Source: Prevotella sp.
GTDB taxonomy: Bacteria; Bacteroidota; Bacteroidia; Bacteroidales; Bacteroidaceae
NCBI GenBank assembly: GCA_021203915.1
Contig: JAJQAI010000298.1
Coordinates: 1 to 9,599 of the forward strand
Direction: 5' to 3'
DNA length: 9,599 nt
The first letter of the stretch is position 1. Each line of letters opens with the position of its first letter. This document shows positions 1-7,032 of this stretch, piece by piece. Under the pieces are notes generated by a model. It saw only the letters and a list, made by a program, of their open reading frames with translations, had not been told where the DNA came from and did no database searches. The translations under genes were made by a program, and so were the position numbers.

Positions 1-19
1 TAATTTATTGGCTAAAATA

Positions 20-50
20 TTGTCAAAATGAAAGTGTTTTTGTATTTTTG
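20..50 (+). promoter_or_regulatory. Bacteroidota-type promoter for the gltB operon
   Basis: A -7 element TATTTTTG at 43-50 matches the Bacteroides consensus TAnnTTTG exactly. An ATTG whose TTG lies at 20-22 stands in for the -33 TTTG element, with 20 bases between the two. A start of transcription a few bases downstream of 50 would leave a leader of roughly 45-50 bases before the gltB ATG. The leader end is A/T-rich (TAAATAAACATA) without a clear Shine-Dalgarno, as is common in this phylum. The assignment rests on consensus match and position only. Confidence 0.65.
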
Positions 51-59
51 CAGGCAAAA
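46..59. promoter_or_regulatory. Short palindrome over the -7 box
   Basis: TTTTGC-AG-GCAAAA forms perfect 6-base arms around a 2-base spacer. It overlaps the last five bases of the -7 element and probably the transcription start. A protein bound here would block initiation, so it is a possible operator. The left arm partly coincides with the promoter consensus itself (TTTG), and short AT-rich palindromes arise by chance, so confidence is low. Confidence 0.2.
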
Positions 60-104
60 TGATATTGTAGCCAAGTCTTTATAGGTTTTAAATAAACATA
101 GTAT

Positions 105-3100
105 ATGGGAAAAGGATTGTATAACGCAAGTTACGAGCATGATGCTTGTGGTGTCGGAATGGTTGTAAATATCCACGGCAATAAGAGCCATGAACTTGTG
201 GATAATGCGCTCAAGGTACTTGAGAATATGCGTCACCGTGGCGCCGAAGGTGCTGACAATAAAACAGGTGATGGTGCTGGCATATTACTACAGATTCCCC
301 ATGAGTTTATTCTCTTACAGGGTATACCTGTACCCGAGAAGGGCAAGTATGGAACAGGTCTTGTTTTTCTTCCCAAGGATAAAAAACGTCAGCAGAATAT
401 CCTAAGCATAATGATTGAGGAAATAGAACGTGAAGGTCTTTCTCTAATGCACCTACGTAATGTTCCTACAAATCCTAACTGCCTAGGAGAAACAGCTCTT
501 GCGAACGAACCTGACATTAAGCAAATCTTTGTTACAGGAATCACCGATGAGAAGGTGCCTATATTTGAACGCATCCTTTATATTATTAGAAAGAAAATAG
601 AAAAGAGAGTTACAGATGAAGATTTCTATGTTTGTTCACTTTCAAACAAAAATATTGTTTACAAAGGAATGCTCTCTTCTTTGCAACTTCGTCAATATTT
701 TCCAGACCTTACTAATAATTATTTCACAAGCGGTATTGGACTTGTGCACTCACGTTTTTCAACGAACACCTTTCCTACTTGGAGTCTTGCACAACCATTT
801 CGTTTGTTATGCCATAACGGAGAGATAAACACTATCCGTGGTAATCGTGGATGGATGAAGGCTAGAGAAAGTGTCCTTAGCTCAGATGCCCTAGGTGATA
901 TTCGAAAGATTACACCTATTGTGCAAGCTGGTATGAGTGACTCTGCAAGCCTTGACAATGTGTTTGAGTTCTTTGTTATGAGTGGTCTTTCTCTGCCTCA
1001 TGCAATGTCATTGATGGTTCCAGAGAGCTTTAACGATAAAAATCCTATAAGCGAGGATCTTAAGGCTTTCTATGAATATCATTCTATACTTATGGAGCCA
1101 TGGGATGGTCCTGCAGCCCTGCTTTTTAGCGATGGACGTTATGCCGGAGGTATGCAGGATCGTAATGGTCTTCGCCCAGCTCGCTATACGATAACCAAAA
1201 AAGATATGATGGTGGTCGCAAGTGAGGTTGGTGTAATGGACTTTGACCCCACTGAGATAGCCGAGAAAGGGCGACTTCAGCCAGGTAAAATACTCCTTGT
1301 GGATACTCAAGAGGGTAAGATATACTATGATGGTGAAATTAAAGAACGCCTTGCTTCAGAGCACCCATATCGTCAATGGCTATCAACAAATCGTATACAG
1401 CTAGAGAAACTAAAGAGTGGAAGAAAAATATCCAATGCTGTTAATGACTTACTTCGTTATGAGCTAATGTTTGGATATGGTGCTGAGGATATTGATAATA
1501 CAATTATTCCAATGTGTGTCAACGCTCAAGAACCTACTGCTGCGATGGGTAATGATACCCCACTTGCTGTTTTGAGCGATCGTCCACAGGTGTTCTTTAA
1601 CTATTTCCGCCAACAATTCGCACAGGTGACAAATCCTGCGATAGATTCAATACGTGAGAGTTTAGTTATGTCCTTAACCGAATATATCGGTAGGGTAGGT
1701 ACCGGAATTCTTCGTCCTGATAAGACGAACTGTAAGATGGTGCGTCTTCCACACCCAATACTTAATAACACTCAACTAGACATCCTTTGCAATATTCGTT
1801 ATAAAGGATTTAATACAGTTAAGTTACCAATTTTGTTTGAGTGCTCTAAGGGAGAGTCTGGTCTAAGACATGCTCTAGATGATTTATGTAAAAAGGCAGA
1901 AAGTAGTGTTGATGAAGGGTACAACTATATAATCCTCTCTGATCGTGATATAGACGAGCAACATGCTGCTATACCATCTTTATTGGCCGTGAGTGCAGTA
2001 CATCACTATCTCATCTCTGTAGGAAAGAGAGTGCAGACTGCCCTTATTGTTGAAAGTGGTGAGATAAGGGAGACCATGCACGCTGCCTTGCTGCTTGGCT
2101 ATGGCGCATCGGCTATATGCCCTTGGATGACATTTGCCATCCTTGATGACCTAGTAAAAAGAGGTAAAGTACAAGAAAATTACGAGACAGCTGAGAAAAA
2201 TTACATTGAAGCCATTAAGAAAGCCTTGCTAAAGATAATGGCAAAGATGGGTATTTCTACCATACGTTCTTATCGTGGCGCTAAAATATTTGAAAGTATA
2301 GGACTTTCAGAGAGTCTTCTTAGAACGTATTTTGGTACAGAGGTATCAACCATTGGTGGAATTGGGCTTCATACAATAGCACGTGATGCTATTGCAATGC
2401 ATGATGAGGGATTCTCTTCTAAAAGAGAAACTGACTTCCTTCCTAATTTAGGACAATTTCATTTCCGCAAGGATGGTATCATTCATGCTTGGAATCCAGA
2501 AACAATAGCAACCCTGCAGCTTGCCACTCGTACGGGTAATTATCAAAAATTTAAGGAATTTACTCATCTTGTAGATGAAAAAGCGCATCCTATCTTTATC
2601 CGTGATAATTTTGAATTTTCTTCGAAACGCAAATCAATAAGCCTCGATAGTGTAGAGCCCGTAGAAAGTATAGTTAAGCGTTTCGTTGTTGGAGCGATGA
2701 GCTTTGGAGCGCTAAGTAAAGAGGCTCACGAGGCAATAGCCTTAGCTATGAATAAACTAGGGACGCGTTCAAATACGGGAGAAGGAGGCGAAGACAATGA
2801 GCGTTTCCACTCAACATTTAACGGAATTTCTTTATCTAGTAAAACCAAGCAAATTGCCTCAGGTCGTTTCGGTGTTACAACAGAATATTTGGTTAATGCT
2901 GAGGAAATACAGATTAAAGTAGCTCAAGGAGCTAAACCTGGTGAAGGAGGTCAGTTACCTGGATTCAAGGTTGATAAAATTATTGCAAAGACACGTCATT
3001 CTATACCAGGAATATCGCTGATATCTCCACCGCCACATCATGATATATACTCAATTGAGGATTTGGCACAACTTATATTTGACTTAAAGAATGTCAATCC

Positions 3101-4586
3101 AAAGGCAGCTGTAAGTGTTAAGTTAGTAGCTGAGAGTGGTGTAGGCACGATAGCAGCCGGTGTTGCTAAAGCAAAGGCCGACCTAATAGTAATCTCTGGT
3201 GCAGAGGGTGGTACAGGTGCTTCACCTGCCTCTAGTATGCGCTTTGCTGGTATTTCACCTGAGATTGGTATTAGTGAAACGCAGCAAACACTAGTTAAAA
3301 ATGGTCTTCGTGGTCAAGTAAGACTGCAAGTGGATGGACAACTTAAAACAGGAAGAGATATAATCCTAATGGCCATGCTTGGAGCAGAAGAGTTTGGCTT
3401 TGGAACTTTAGCCCTAATTGTTCTAGGTTGTGTGATGATGCGTAAGTGTAATCTTAATACCTGTCCCCTTGGTGTTACTACCCAAGATGACGAACTACGC
3501 AAGCGCTTTATAGGTAAGTATGAATATCTAGTAAACTACTTTACATTCCTAGCTGAGGAAGTGCGTGAATATCTAGCTTTCTTAGGATATGAAAAGTTTG
3601 AAGATATTGTTGGTCATACAGAGCTATTAAAGAAAAAGGAGATGCCCAAATATAGTAAGCAATCCCTCCTAGACTTTGACCGCCTATTCTTTAAAGAGGA
3701 GGCAAGTTGCTCACTTTATCATACTATTGACATCCCTCACGATGATCTTGATAACATACTTGATAGGCAATTAATGCGCTCGGCTTCCAAGTCAATAGAT
3801 GGTGGTGAGGAAGTAAGCCTTGACTATGCCATTAAAAATACTGATCGTGCCGTTGGAACTATGCTTTCTGGAGAAATAGCAAAGAAGTATGGCGAAGCAG
3901 GACTTCCTAACTCTACGATAAACGTTAAATTTAAGGGTTCTGCAGGACAAAGCTTCGGAGCTTTCTTGGTAAAAGGCATTGAATTTAAGTTAGAAGGTGA
4001 GACCAATGATTATTTCGGTAAAGGTCTTAGTGGTGGTCGTATAGCTATTCTGCCACCGGTACGTAGCAATTTTAATGCTGAAGATAATATAATCGCAGGT
4101 AATACTGGACTTTATGGGGCAACAAGTGGTGAACTTTACGTTAATGGTAAAGTCGGAGAGCGCTTTGGTGTTAGAAATTCCGGTGCTGTTGCAGTTATCG
4201 AGGGTGCAGGTGATCACTGTTGTGAGTATATGACCGGTGGACGCGTTGTCGTTCTTGGTGAGACAGGACGTAACTTTGCAGCTGGTATGAGCGGAGGTGT
4301 AGCTTACGTATGGGATAAGAATCACGACTTTGATTACTTCTGCAACATGGATATGGTAGAGATAAACTTGGTTGAGGAAAGTAGTTACCGTAAGGAACTT
4401 CACGAACTTGTTCGTCAACACTATCTATATACAGGTTCTAAATTAGCTCGCACGATGCTTGATGATTGGAATCGTTACATAGAGGAGTTTATACAAGTTG
4501 TTCCAATAGAGTACAAGCGTGTTCTACAGGAAGAACAAGTAAAAAAGTTGCAGCAAAAGATTGCAGATATGCAGCGTGATTATTGA
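105..4586 (+). CDS. gltB: Glutamate synthase, large (alpha) subunit
   Basis: Large subunit of glutamate synthase (GOGAT): it releases ammonia from glutamine and channels it to 2-oxoglutarate, forming two glutamates. Cys15, in HDACGVG, is the expected N-terminal nucleophile, exposed after removal of a 14-residue propeptide. The class II amidotransferase domain (about 15-430) carries RHRG at 43-46, HSRFSTNTFPTW at 215-226 and CHNGEIN at 236-242. The central domain spans roughly 455-740. The FMN synthase domain (about 800-1190) has TGEGGED at 891-897, GAKPGEGGQLPG at 942-953 and SGAEGGTGASP at 1031-1041. Cys1109, Cys1115 and Cys1120 (C-x5-C-x4-C) are the 3Fe-4S ligands. The glycine-rich beta-helix domain covers about 1270-1410. 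Length and domains are complete. The ATG at 105 is chosen because it gives the short propeptide seen in the family. First gene of the operon; its electron-supplying partner GltD lies two genes downstream. Confidence 0.98.
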   Translation: MGKGLYNASYEHDACGVGMVVNIHGNKSHELVDNALKVLENMRHRGAEGADNKTGDGAGILLQIPHEFILLQGIPVPEKGKYGTGLVFLPKDKKRQQNILSIMIEEIEREGLSLMHLRNVPTNPNCLGETALANEPDIKQIFVTGITDEKVPIFERILYIIRKKIEKRVTDEDFYVCSLSNKNIVYKGMLSSLQLRQYFPDLTNNYFTSGIGLVHSRFSTNTFPTWSLAQPFRLLCHNGEINTIRGNRGWMKARESVLSSDALGDIRKITPIVQAGMSDSASLDNVFEFFVMSGLSLPHAMSLMVPESFNDKNPISEDLKAFYEYHSILMEPWDGPAALLFSDGRYAGGMQDRNGLRPARYTITKKDMMVVASEVGVMDFDPTEIAEKGRLQPGKILLVDTQEGKIYYDGEIKERLASEHPYRQWLSTNRIQLEKLKSGRKISNAVNDLLRYELMFGYGAEDIDNTIIPMCVNAQEPTAAMGNDTPLAVLSDRPQVFFNYFRQQFAQVTNPAIDSIRESLVMSLTEYIGRVGTGILRPDKTNCKMVRLPHPILNNTQLDILCNIRYKGFNTVKLPILFECSKGESGLRHALDDLCKKAESSVDEGYNYIILSDRDIDEQHAAIPSLLAVSAVHHYLISVGKRVQTALIVESGEIRETMHAALLLGYGASAICPWMTFAILDDLVKRGKVQENYETAEKNYIEAIKKALLKIMAKMGISTIRSYRGAKIFESIGLSESLLRTYFGTEVSTIGGIGLHTIARDAIAMHDEGFSSKRETDFLPNLGQFHFRKDGIIHAWNPETIATLQLATRTGNYQKFKEFTHLVDEKAHPIFIRDNFEFSSKRKSISLDSVEPVESIVKRFVVGAMSFGALSKEAHEAIALAMNKLGTRSNTGEGGEDNERFHSTFNGISLSSKTKQIASGRFGVTTEYLVNAEEIQIKVAQGAKPGEGGQLPGFKVDKIIAKTRHSIPGISLISPPPHHDIYSIEDLAQLIFDLKNVNPKAAVSVKLVAESGVGTIAAGVAKAKADLIVISGAEGGTGASPASSMRFAGISPEIGISETQQTLVKNGLRGQVRLQVDGQLKTGRDIILMAMLGAEEFGFGTLALIVLGCVMMRKCNLNTCPLGVTTQDDELRKRFIGKYEYLVNYFTFLAEEVREYLAFLGYEKFEDIVGHTELLKKKEMPKYSKQSLLDFDRLFFKEEASCSLYHTIDIPHDDLDNILDRQLMRSASKSIDGGEEVSLDYAIKNTDRAVGTMLSGEIAKKYGEAGLPNSTINVKFKGSAGQSFGAFLVKGIEFKLEGETNDYFGKGLSGGRIAILPPVRSNFNAEDNIIAGNTGLYGATSGELYVNGKVGERFGVRNSGAVAVIEGAGDHCCEYMTGGRVVVLGETGRNFAAGMSGGVAYVWDKNHDFDYFCNMDMVEINLVEESSYRKELHELVRQHYLYTGSKLARTMLDDWNRYIEEFIQVVPIEYKRVLQEEQVKKLQQKIADMQRDY

Positions 4587-4617
4587 TTTTAACACATCAA
4601 GTTTAAAAAAATCTCTT

Positions 4618-5136
4618 ATGTCAAAAGCAAAGTTGAAAAAGTTTCTTCTCACTATGCAAAAAGATGAAATAATTGAAGTCATCTTGGAGCTATATTCTGC
4701 AAGAAAGGGGGCAAAGGAGTATTTAGACTTTTATGTGGAGCCCAACGAAAAGGAAAAACTTCAAGAGTATAAACATATTATTCAACAAGAGTTTTATCCA
4801 AGTGGAAGAAGGGAACCAAAGTTTCGTTTTTCAGTTTGTAGAAAGGCCATTTCAGATTTCAAGAAACTTAAACCTTCAGTAGAGGCTCTTGCCGAACTCA
4901 TGGTTTTTTATATGGAAAAAGCATGTAAAATTACCCATGATTATGGTGATTTGTGGGAACAGTATTATGACGCTGTAGAAGGAAATTTTGAAAAGACTCT
5001 GAAATTTATAAAGGTAAATAATTTATGGGATAAATTTGACTCTCGACTTCTGAAATGTGTTGACTGGGCAAGTGGTAGTGGATGGGGATTCTCCGATAGC
5101 ATAGCAGGCTTATATGATGAGGTAAAAGAGTCATAA
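4618..5136 (+). CDS. DUF6155-type protein of unknown function
   Basis: A 172-residue soluble protein rich in Lys and Glu, with no signal peptide or membrane segment. The N-terminal part (MSKAKLKKFL, then an acidic helix and LYSARKGAKEYLDFYV, about 1-40) and the basic FYPSGRREPKFR segment near 60-70 resemble what I remember of family DUF6155; I cannot confirm this by search. The middle and C-terminal parts look all-helical, and I see no catalytic motif or metal site. The ATG at 4618 leaves 31 bases after gltB; an in-frame TTG at 4561 would overlap gltB and adds a tail unlike the family start. It sits between gltB and gltD with short gaps, so it should be co-transcribed with both. A role in glutamate synthase assembly or regulation is conceivable from position alone. 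Codon use resembles its neighbours, with no sign of transfer. Confidence 0.85.
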   Translation: MSKAKLKKFLLTMQKDEIIEVILELYSARKGAKEYLDFYVEPNEKEKLQEYKHIIQQEFYPSGRREPKFRFSVCRKAISDFKKLKPSVEALAELMVFYMEKACKITHDYGDLWEQYYDAVEGNFEKTLKFIKVNNLWDKFDSRLLKCVDWASGSGWGFSDSIAGLYDEVKES

Positions 5137-5149
5137 AATAAGAAGAAAA

Positions 5150-6493
5150 ATGGGAAATCCGAAAGCATTTTTGACAATACGCCGTAAAGAGGCTGGCTAT
5201 AGGCCTTTACATGATCGCATTCTAGATTATGGTGAGGTGGAGCAAACACTTAATTCCAATGATAGAAAACTGCAGGCTTCTCGTTGTATGGATTGTGGTG
5301 TTCCTTTCTGTCATTGGGCATGTCCTTTAGGTAACAAGGCTCCAGAATGGAATGATGCCTTATATAAGGGAGATTGGGAACTAGCCTATCGTTTGCTTAA
5401 TTCTACTAATGACTTCCCCGAATTTACAGGTAGAGTATGCCCTGCCCTATGCGAGAAAGCATGTGTGCTTAATTTAACAGATCATGAGCCAACTACAAAT
5501 CGTGAGAACGAAGGGGCAATAACTGAATATGCTTTTAAAGAGAATTATATTCGCTTGCATAGCCCAAAGCGCAATGGTAAGAAAGTAGCTGTCATCGGTA
5601 GCGGTCCTGCCGGATTAGTCGCTGCAAATAGATTAAACTTAAGAGGATACTTTGTAACTGTGTTCGATAAAAATGAGGGCGCAGGTGGACTCTTGCGTTA
5701 TGGTATTCCTAACTTCAAATTAAATAAAGCTGTTATCGATCGCCGCATTAATGTACTAGAGAAAGAAGGAATCGTTTTTAAGTATAATCAGATGATTGAC
5801 TTAAATGAACTTCCCAAAGGTTTTGATGCTTATGTTATTGCTACGGGAACTCCAACGGCTCGTGATTTAAATATTCCTGGTCGTGACCTTCAAGGTGTTT
5901 ATCTTGCCCTTGAAATGCTTGCTCAACAAAATAGGATATTAGCTGGAAAAGAGTTTAAGAAATCTGAACTCGTGACGGCAAAGGGTAAAGATGTACTTGT
6001 AATCGGTGGAGGTGATACAGGAAGTGACTGTATTGGAACAGCCCACCGTCAAGGATGTAAGAGTGTGACTCAGATAGAGATTATGCCAAAACCCGTGGAA
6101 GGTCCAGATGATCCCGAGAACCCATGGCCAGCATGGCCTAGAACCCTAAAGACGACTTCAAGTCACGAAGAAGGATGTGTGCGTCGTTGGAATCTTAACT
6201 CCTTAAGATTTATAGGTAAGGATGGAAAACTTACTAGTGTAGAGGTTCAGGAGGTTACTTGGTCGCGCGAGGAAACAACTGGTAAGATGGTAATGAAACC
6301 AAAAGGTAAACCAGAAATTATAAATGCCGACATTGTGCTACTTGCAATGGGCTTTTTAAGACCTGAATTACCTAAATTTCCAAACAATGTGTTTGTAGCT
6401 GGCGATGCTGCAAGTGGAGCTTCACTAGTGGTACGTGCTATGGCAAGTGGCAAAGATGCAGCTTTAAAGGTTGATAATTATCTTTCTAAATAA
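5150..6493 (+). CDS. gltD: Glutamate synthase, small (beta) subunit
   Basis: FAD- and iron-sulphur-containing reductase that takes electrons from NAD(P)H and passes them through 4Fe-4S clusters to the FMN of GltB. The N-terminal cluster domain has Cys46, Cys49, Cys54 and Cys58 (CMDCGVPFCHWAC) followed by Cys97, Cys101 and Cys105 (CPALCEKAC). The FAD-binding fold starts with GSGPAG at 150-155, and the NAD(P)H-binding fold has GGGDTG at 286-291. The end holds the second FAD motif, VFVAGDAASGASLVVRAMAS. At 447 residues it is slightly shorter than the roughly 470-490 typical of proteobacterial GltD, but all modules are present. The ATG follows the DUF6155 stop by 13 bases, with a purine-rich AAGAAGAAAA just upstream that may aid ribosome binding. 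The cofactor preference between NADH and NADPH cannot be read from the sequence. Last gene of the operon. Confidence 0.97.
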   Translation: MGNPKAFLTIRRKEAGYRPLHDRILDYGEVEQTLNSNDRKLQASRCMDCGVPFCHWACPLGNKAPEWNDALYKGDWELAYRLLNSTNDFPEFTGRVCPALCEKACVLNLTDHEPTTNRENEGAITEYAFKENYIRLHSPKRNGKKVAVIGSGPAGLVAANRLNLRGYFVTVFDKNEGAGGLLRYGIPNFKLNKAVIDRRINVLEKEGIVFKYNQMIDLNELPKGFDAYVIATGTPTARDLNIPGRDLQGVYLALEMLAQQNRILAGKEFKKSELVTAKGKDVLVIGGGDTGSDCIGTAHRQGCKSVTQIEIMPKPVEGPDDPENPWPAWPRTLKTTSSHEEGCVRRWNLNSLRFIGKDGKLTSVEVQEVTWSREETTGKMVMKPKGKPEIINADIVLLAMGFLRPELPKFPNNVFVAGDAASGASLVVRAMASGKDAALKVDNYLSK

Positions 6494-6499
6494 GACGCC

Positions 6500-7030
6500 T
6501 TAAAGGACTTCATCCACTTTTTCGTCATGAAGGAAATGGGGGATAAGTGGAATTTTCTGAAAATTAAAACAAAGACCTATTTTATAGGTCTTTTTCATGT
6601 TTTTAAGTAGATGATCATAATATCCCTTACCTCTACCTAAACGATTACCTTTAGTATCAAACGCCATCCCAGGAATTACTGCAAGGTCTATGGTTTCTAA
6701 ATCCTCAAGTGCTTTAGCCGTTGGCTCCATTATGCTAAAAGGTCCTTCTTTTAGAAGGTCTAAGCCCTCAAATTTTGCTAATTCCATCCTTTTATTTTCT
6801 ATTATACGAGGAAGGAAGATTTCTTTTCCTTTTTGCTTTAAAGATAGAATTGCTCCAAGTGTATCAACTTCATCTTTTAAAGGGAAATACATTAAGATTC
6901 TTTTTGCCTTTACTATCTTAGGATGTAAGAGTAGTTTTTCGATAATGGGGCGAGACAAATCTTTTAGTTCTTCAAAAGAGAATTTTCTTTTTTCACCTCG
7001 TATTTTTTCCCGTAAGCAGTCTTTGTCCAT
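6500..7030 (-). CDS. 5-formyltetrahydrofolate cyclo-ligase
   Basis: ATP-dependent enzyme (MTHFS; called Fau or YgfA in E. coli) that converts 5-formyl-tetrahydrofolate to 5,10-methenyl-tetrahydrofolate, returning an inhibitory folate to the one-carbon pool. The family signature, GMAFDTKGNRLGRGKGYYD, is at 121-139 and forms the nucleotide- and folate-binding part. Also typical are the Lys/Arg-rich N-terminal helix (LREKIRGEKRK), MYFPLKDEVDT near 47-57, GPFSIMEP at 96-103 and GLCFNFQ at 152-158. At 176 residues it is somewhat short for the family (about 180-200), mainly at the C-terminus, but no core motif is missing. The start ATG lies 2 bases after the stop of the upstream S41 peptidase gene, implying translational coupling. 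Its stop is 6 bases from that of convergent gltD, and the gltD terminator is embedded in its 3' part. Confidence 0.94.
   Translation of the reverse strand: MDKDCLREKIRGEKRKFSFEELKDLSRPIIEKLLLHPKIVKAKRILMYFPLKDEVDTLGAILSLKQKGKEIFLPRIIENKRMELAKFEGLDLLKEGPFSIMEPTAKALEDLETIDLAVIPGMAFDTKGNRLGRGKGYYDHLLKNMKKTYKIGLCFNFQKIPLIPHFLHDEKVDEVL
6571..6595 (+). terminator. Rho-independent-type terminator of the gltB-gltD operon
   Basis: AAAGACCTAT (6571-6580) and ATAGGTCTTT (6584-6593) form a perfect 10-base stem with a TTT loop, running into TTTTT at 6591-6595 on the + strand. It begins 78 bases past the gltD stop and lies wholly inside the opposing cyclo-ligase gene, where its antisense encodes residues of that enzyme around 146-155. 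On the - strand the same stem is followed by GTTTTAATTTT, so it could act in both directions. Translation of the cyclo-ligase message would be expected to prevent the hairpin forming on that strand. The stem is AU-rich in its lower and upper thirds, so its strength is moderate. Confidence 0.65.
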
Positions 7031-7032
7031 AA

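Larger units (their letters stand above)
8..74. repeat. Inverted repeat pair flanking the gltB promoter
   Basis: The left arm TTGGCTAAAATAT (8-20) and the reverse complement of the right arm at 62-74 (TTGGCTACAATAT) agree at 12 of 13 positions. The outer 7 bases, TTGGCTA/TAGCCAA, are perfect. The arms are centred 54 bases apart and bracket the -33 and -7 elements; the left arm touches the -33 box and the right arm falls just past the predicted transcription start. The left arm would not be transcribed, so an RNA hairpin is unlikely. A pair of binding sites for one regulator is the simplest reading, but the regulator is unknown. Confidence 0.45.

Noticed and set aside
1008..1310. 100-residue open frame on the - strand within gltB
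   Set aside because: It is antisense to the conserved amidotransferase domain and looks like a chance open frame.
3990..4421. 143-residue open frame on the - strand within gltB
   Set aside because: It lies antisense to the conserved glycine-rich domain of gltB. Its predicted protein has no recognisable family features and it has no start context of its own.
4561..4617. In-frame TTG that would extend the DUF6155-type protein by 19 residues
   Set aside because: It would overlap the gltB 3' end by 26 bases and add residues unlike the basic MSKAKLKK-type family start. The ATG at 4618 fits better.
5031..5038. TAAATTTG, a match to the -7 consensus, inside the DUF6155-type gene, as a possible internal promoter for gltD
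   Set aside because: No TTTG-like -33 element occurs at suitable spacing; the nearest is about 40 bases upstream. AT-rich coding sequence yields such 8-mers by chance.
5455..5475. Short C-x3-C-x3-C spacing of the second cysteine group in GltD, compared with the longer spacing in E. coli
   Set aside because: As I recall, this shorter form is common in GltD proteins outside the proteobacteria, so it is not evidence of a lost cluster.
6508..6532. CTTCAT/ATGAAG inverted repeat with a 13-base loop just after gltD, as a terminator
   Set aside because: The arms are short, the loop is long and no T-run follows. The hairpin at 6571-6593 is far stronger.
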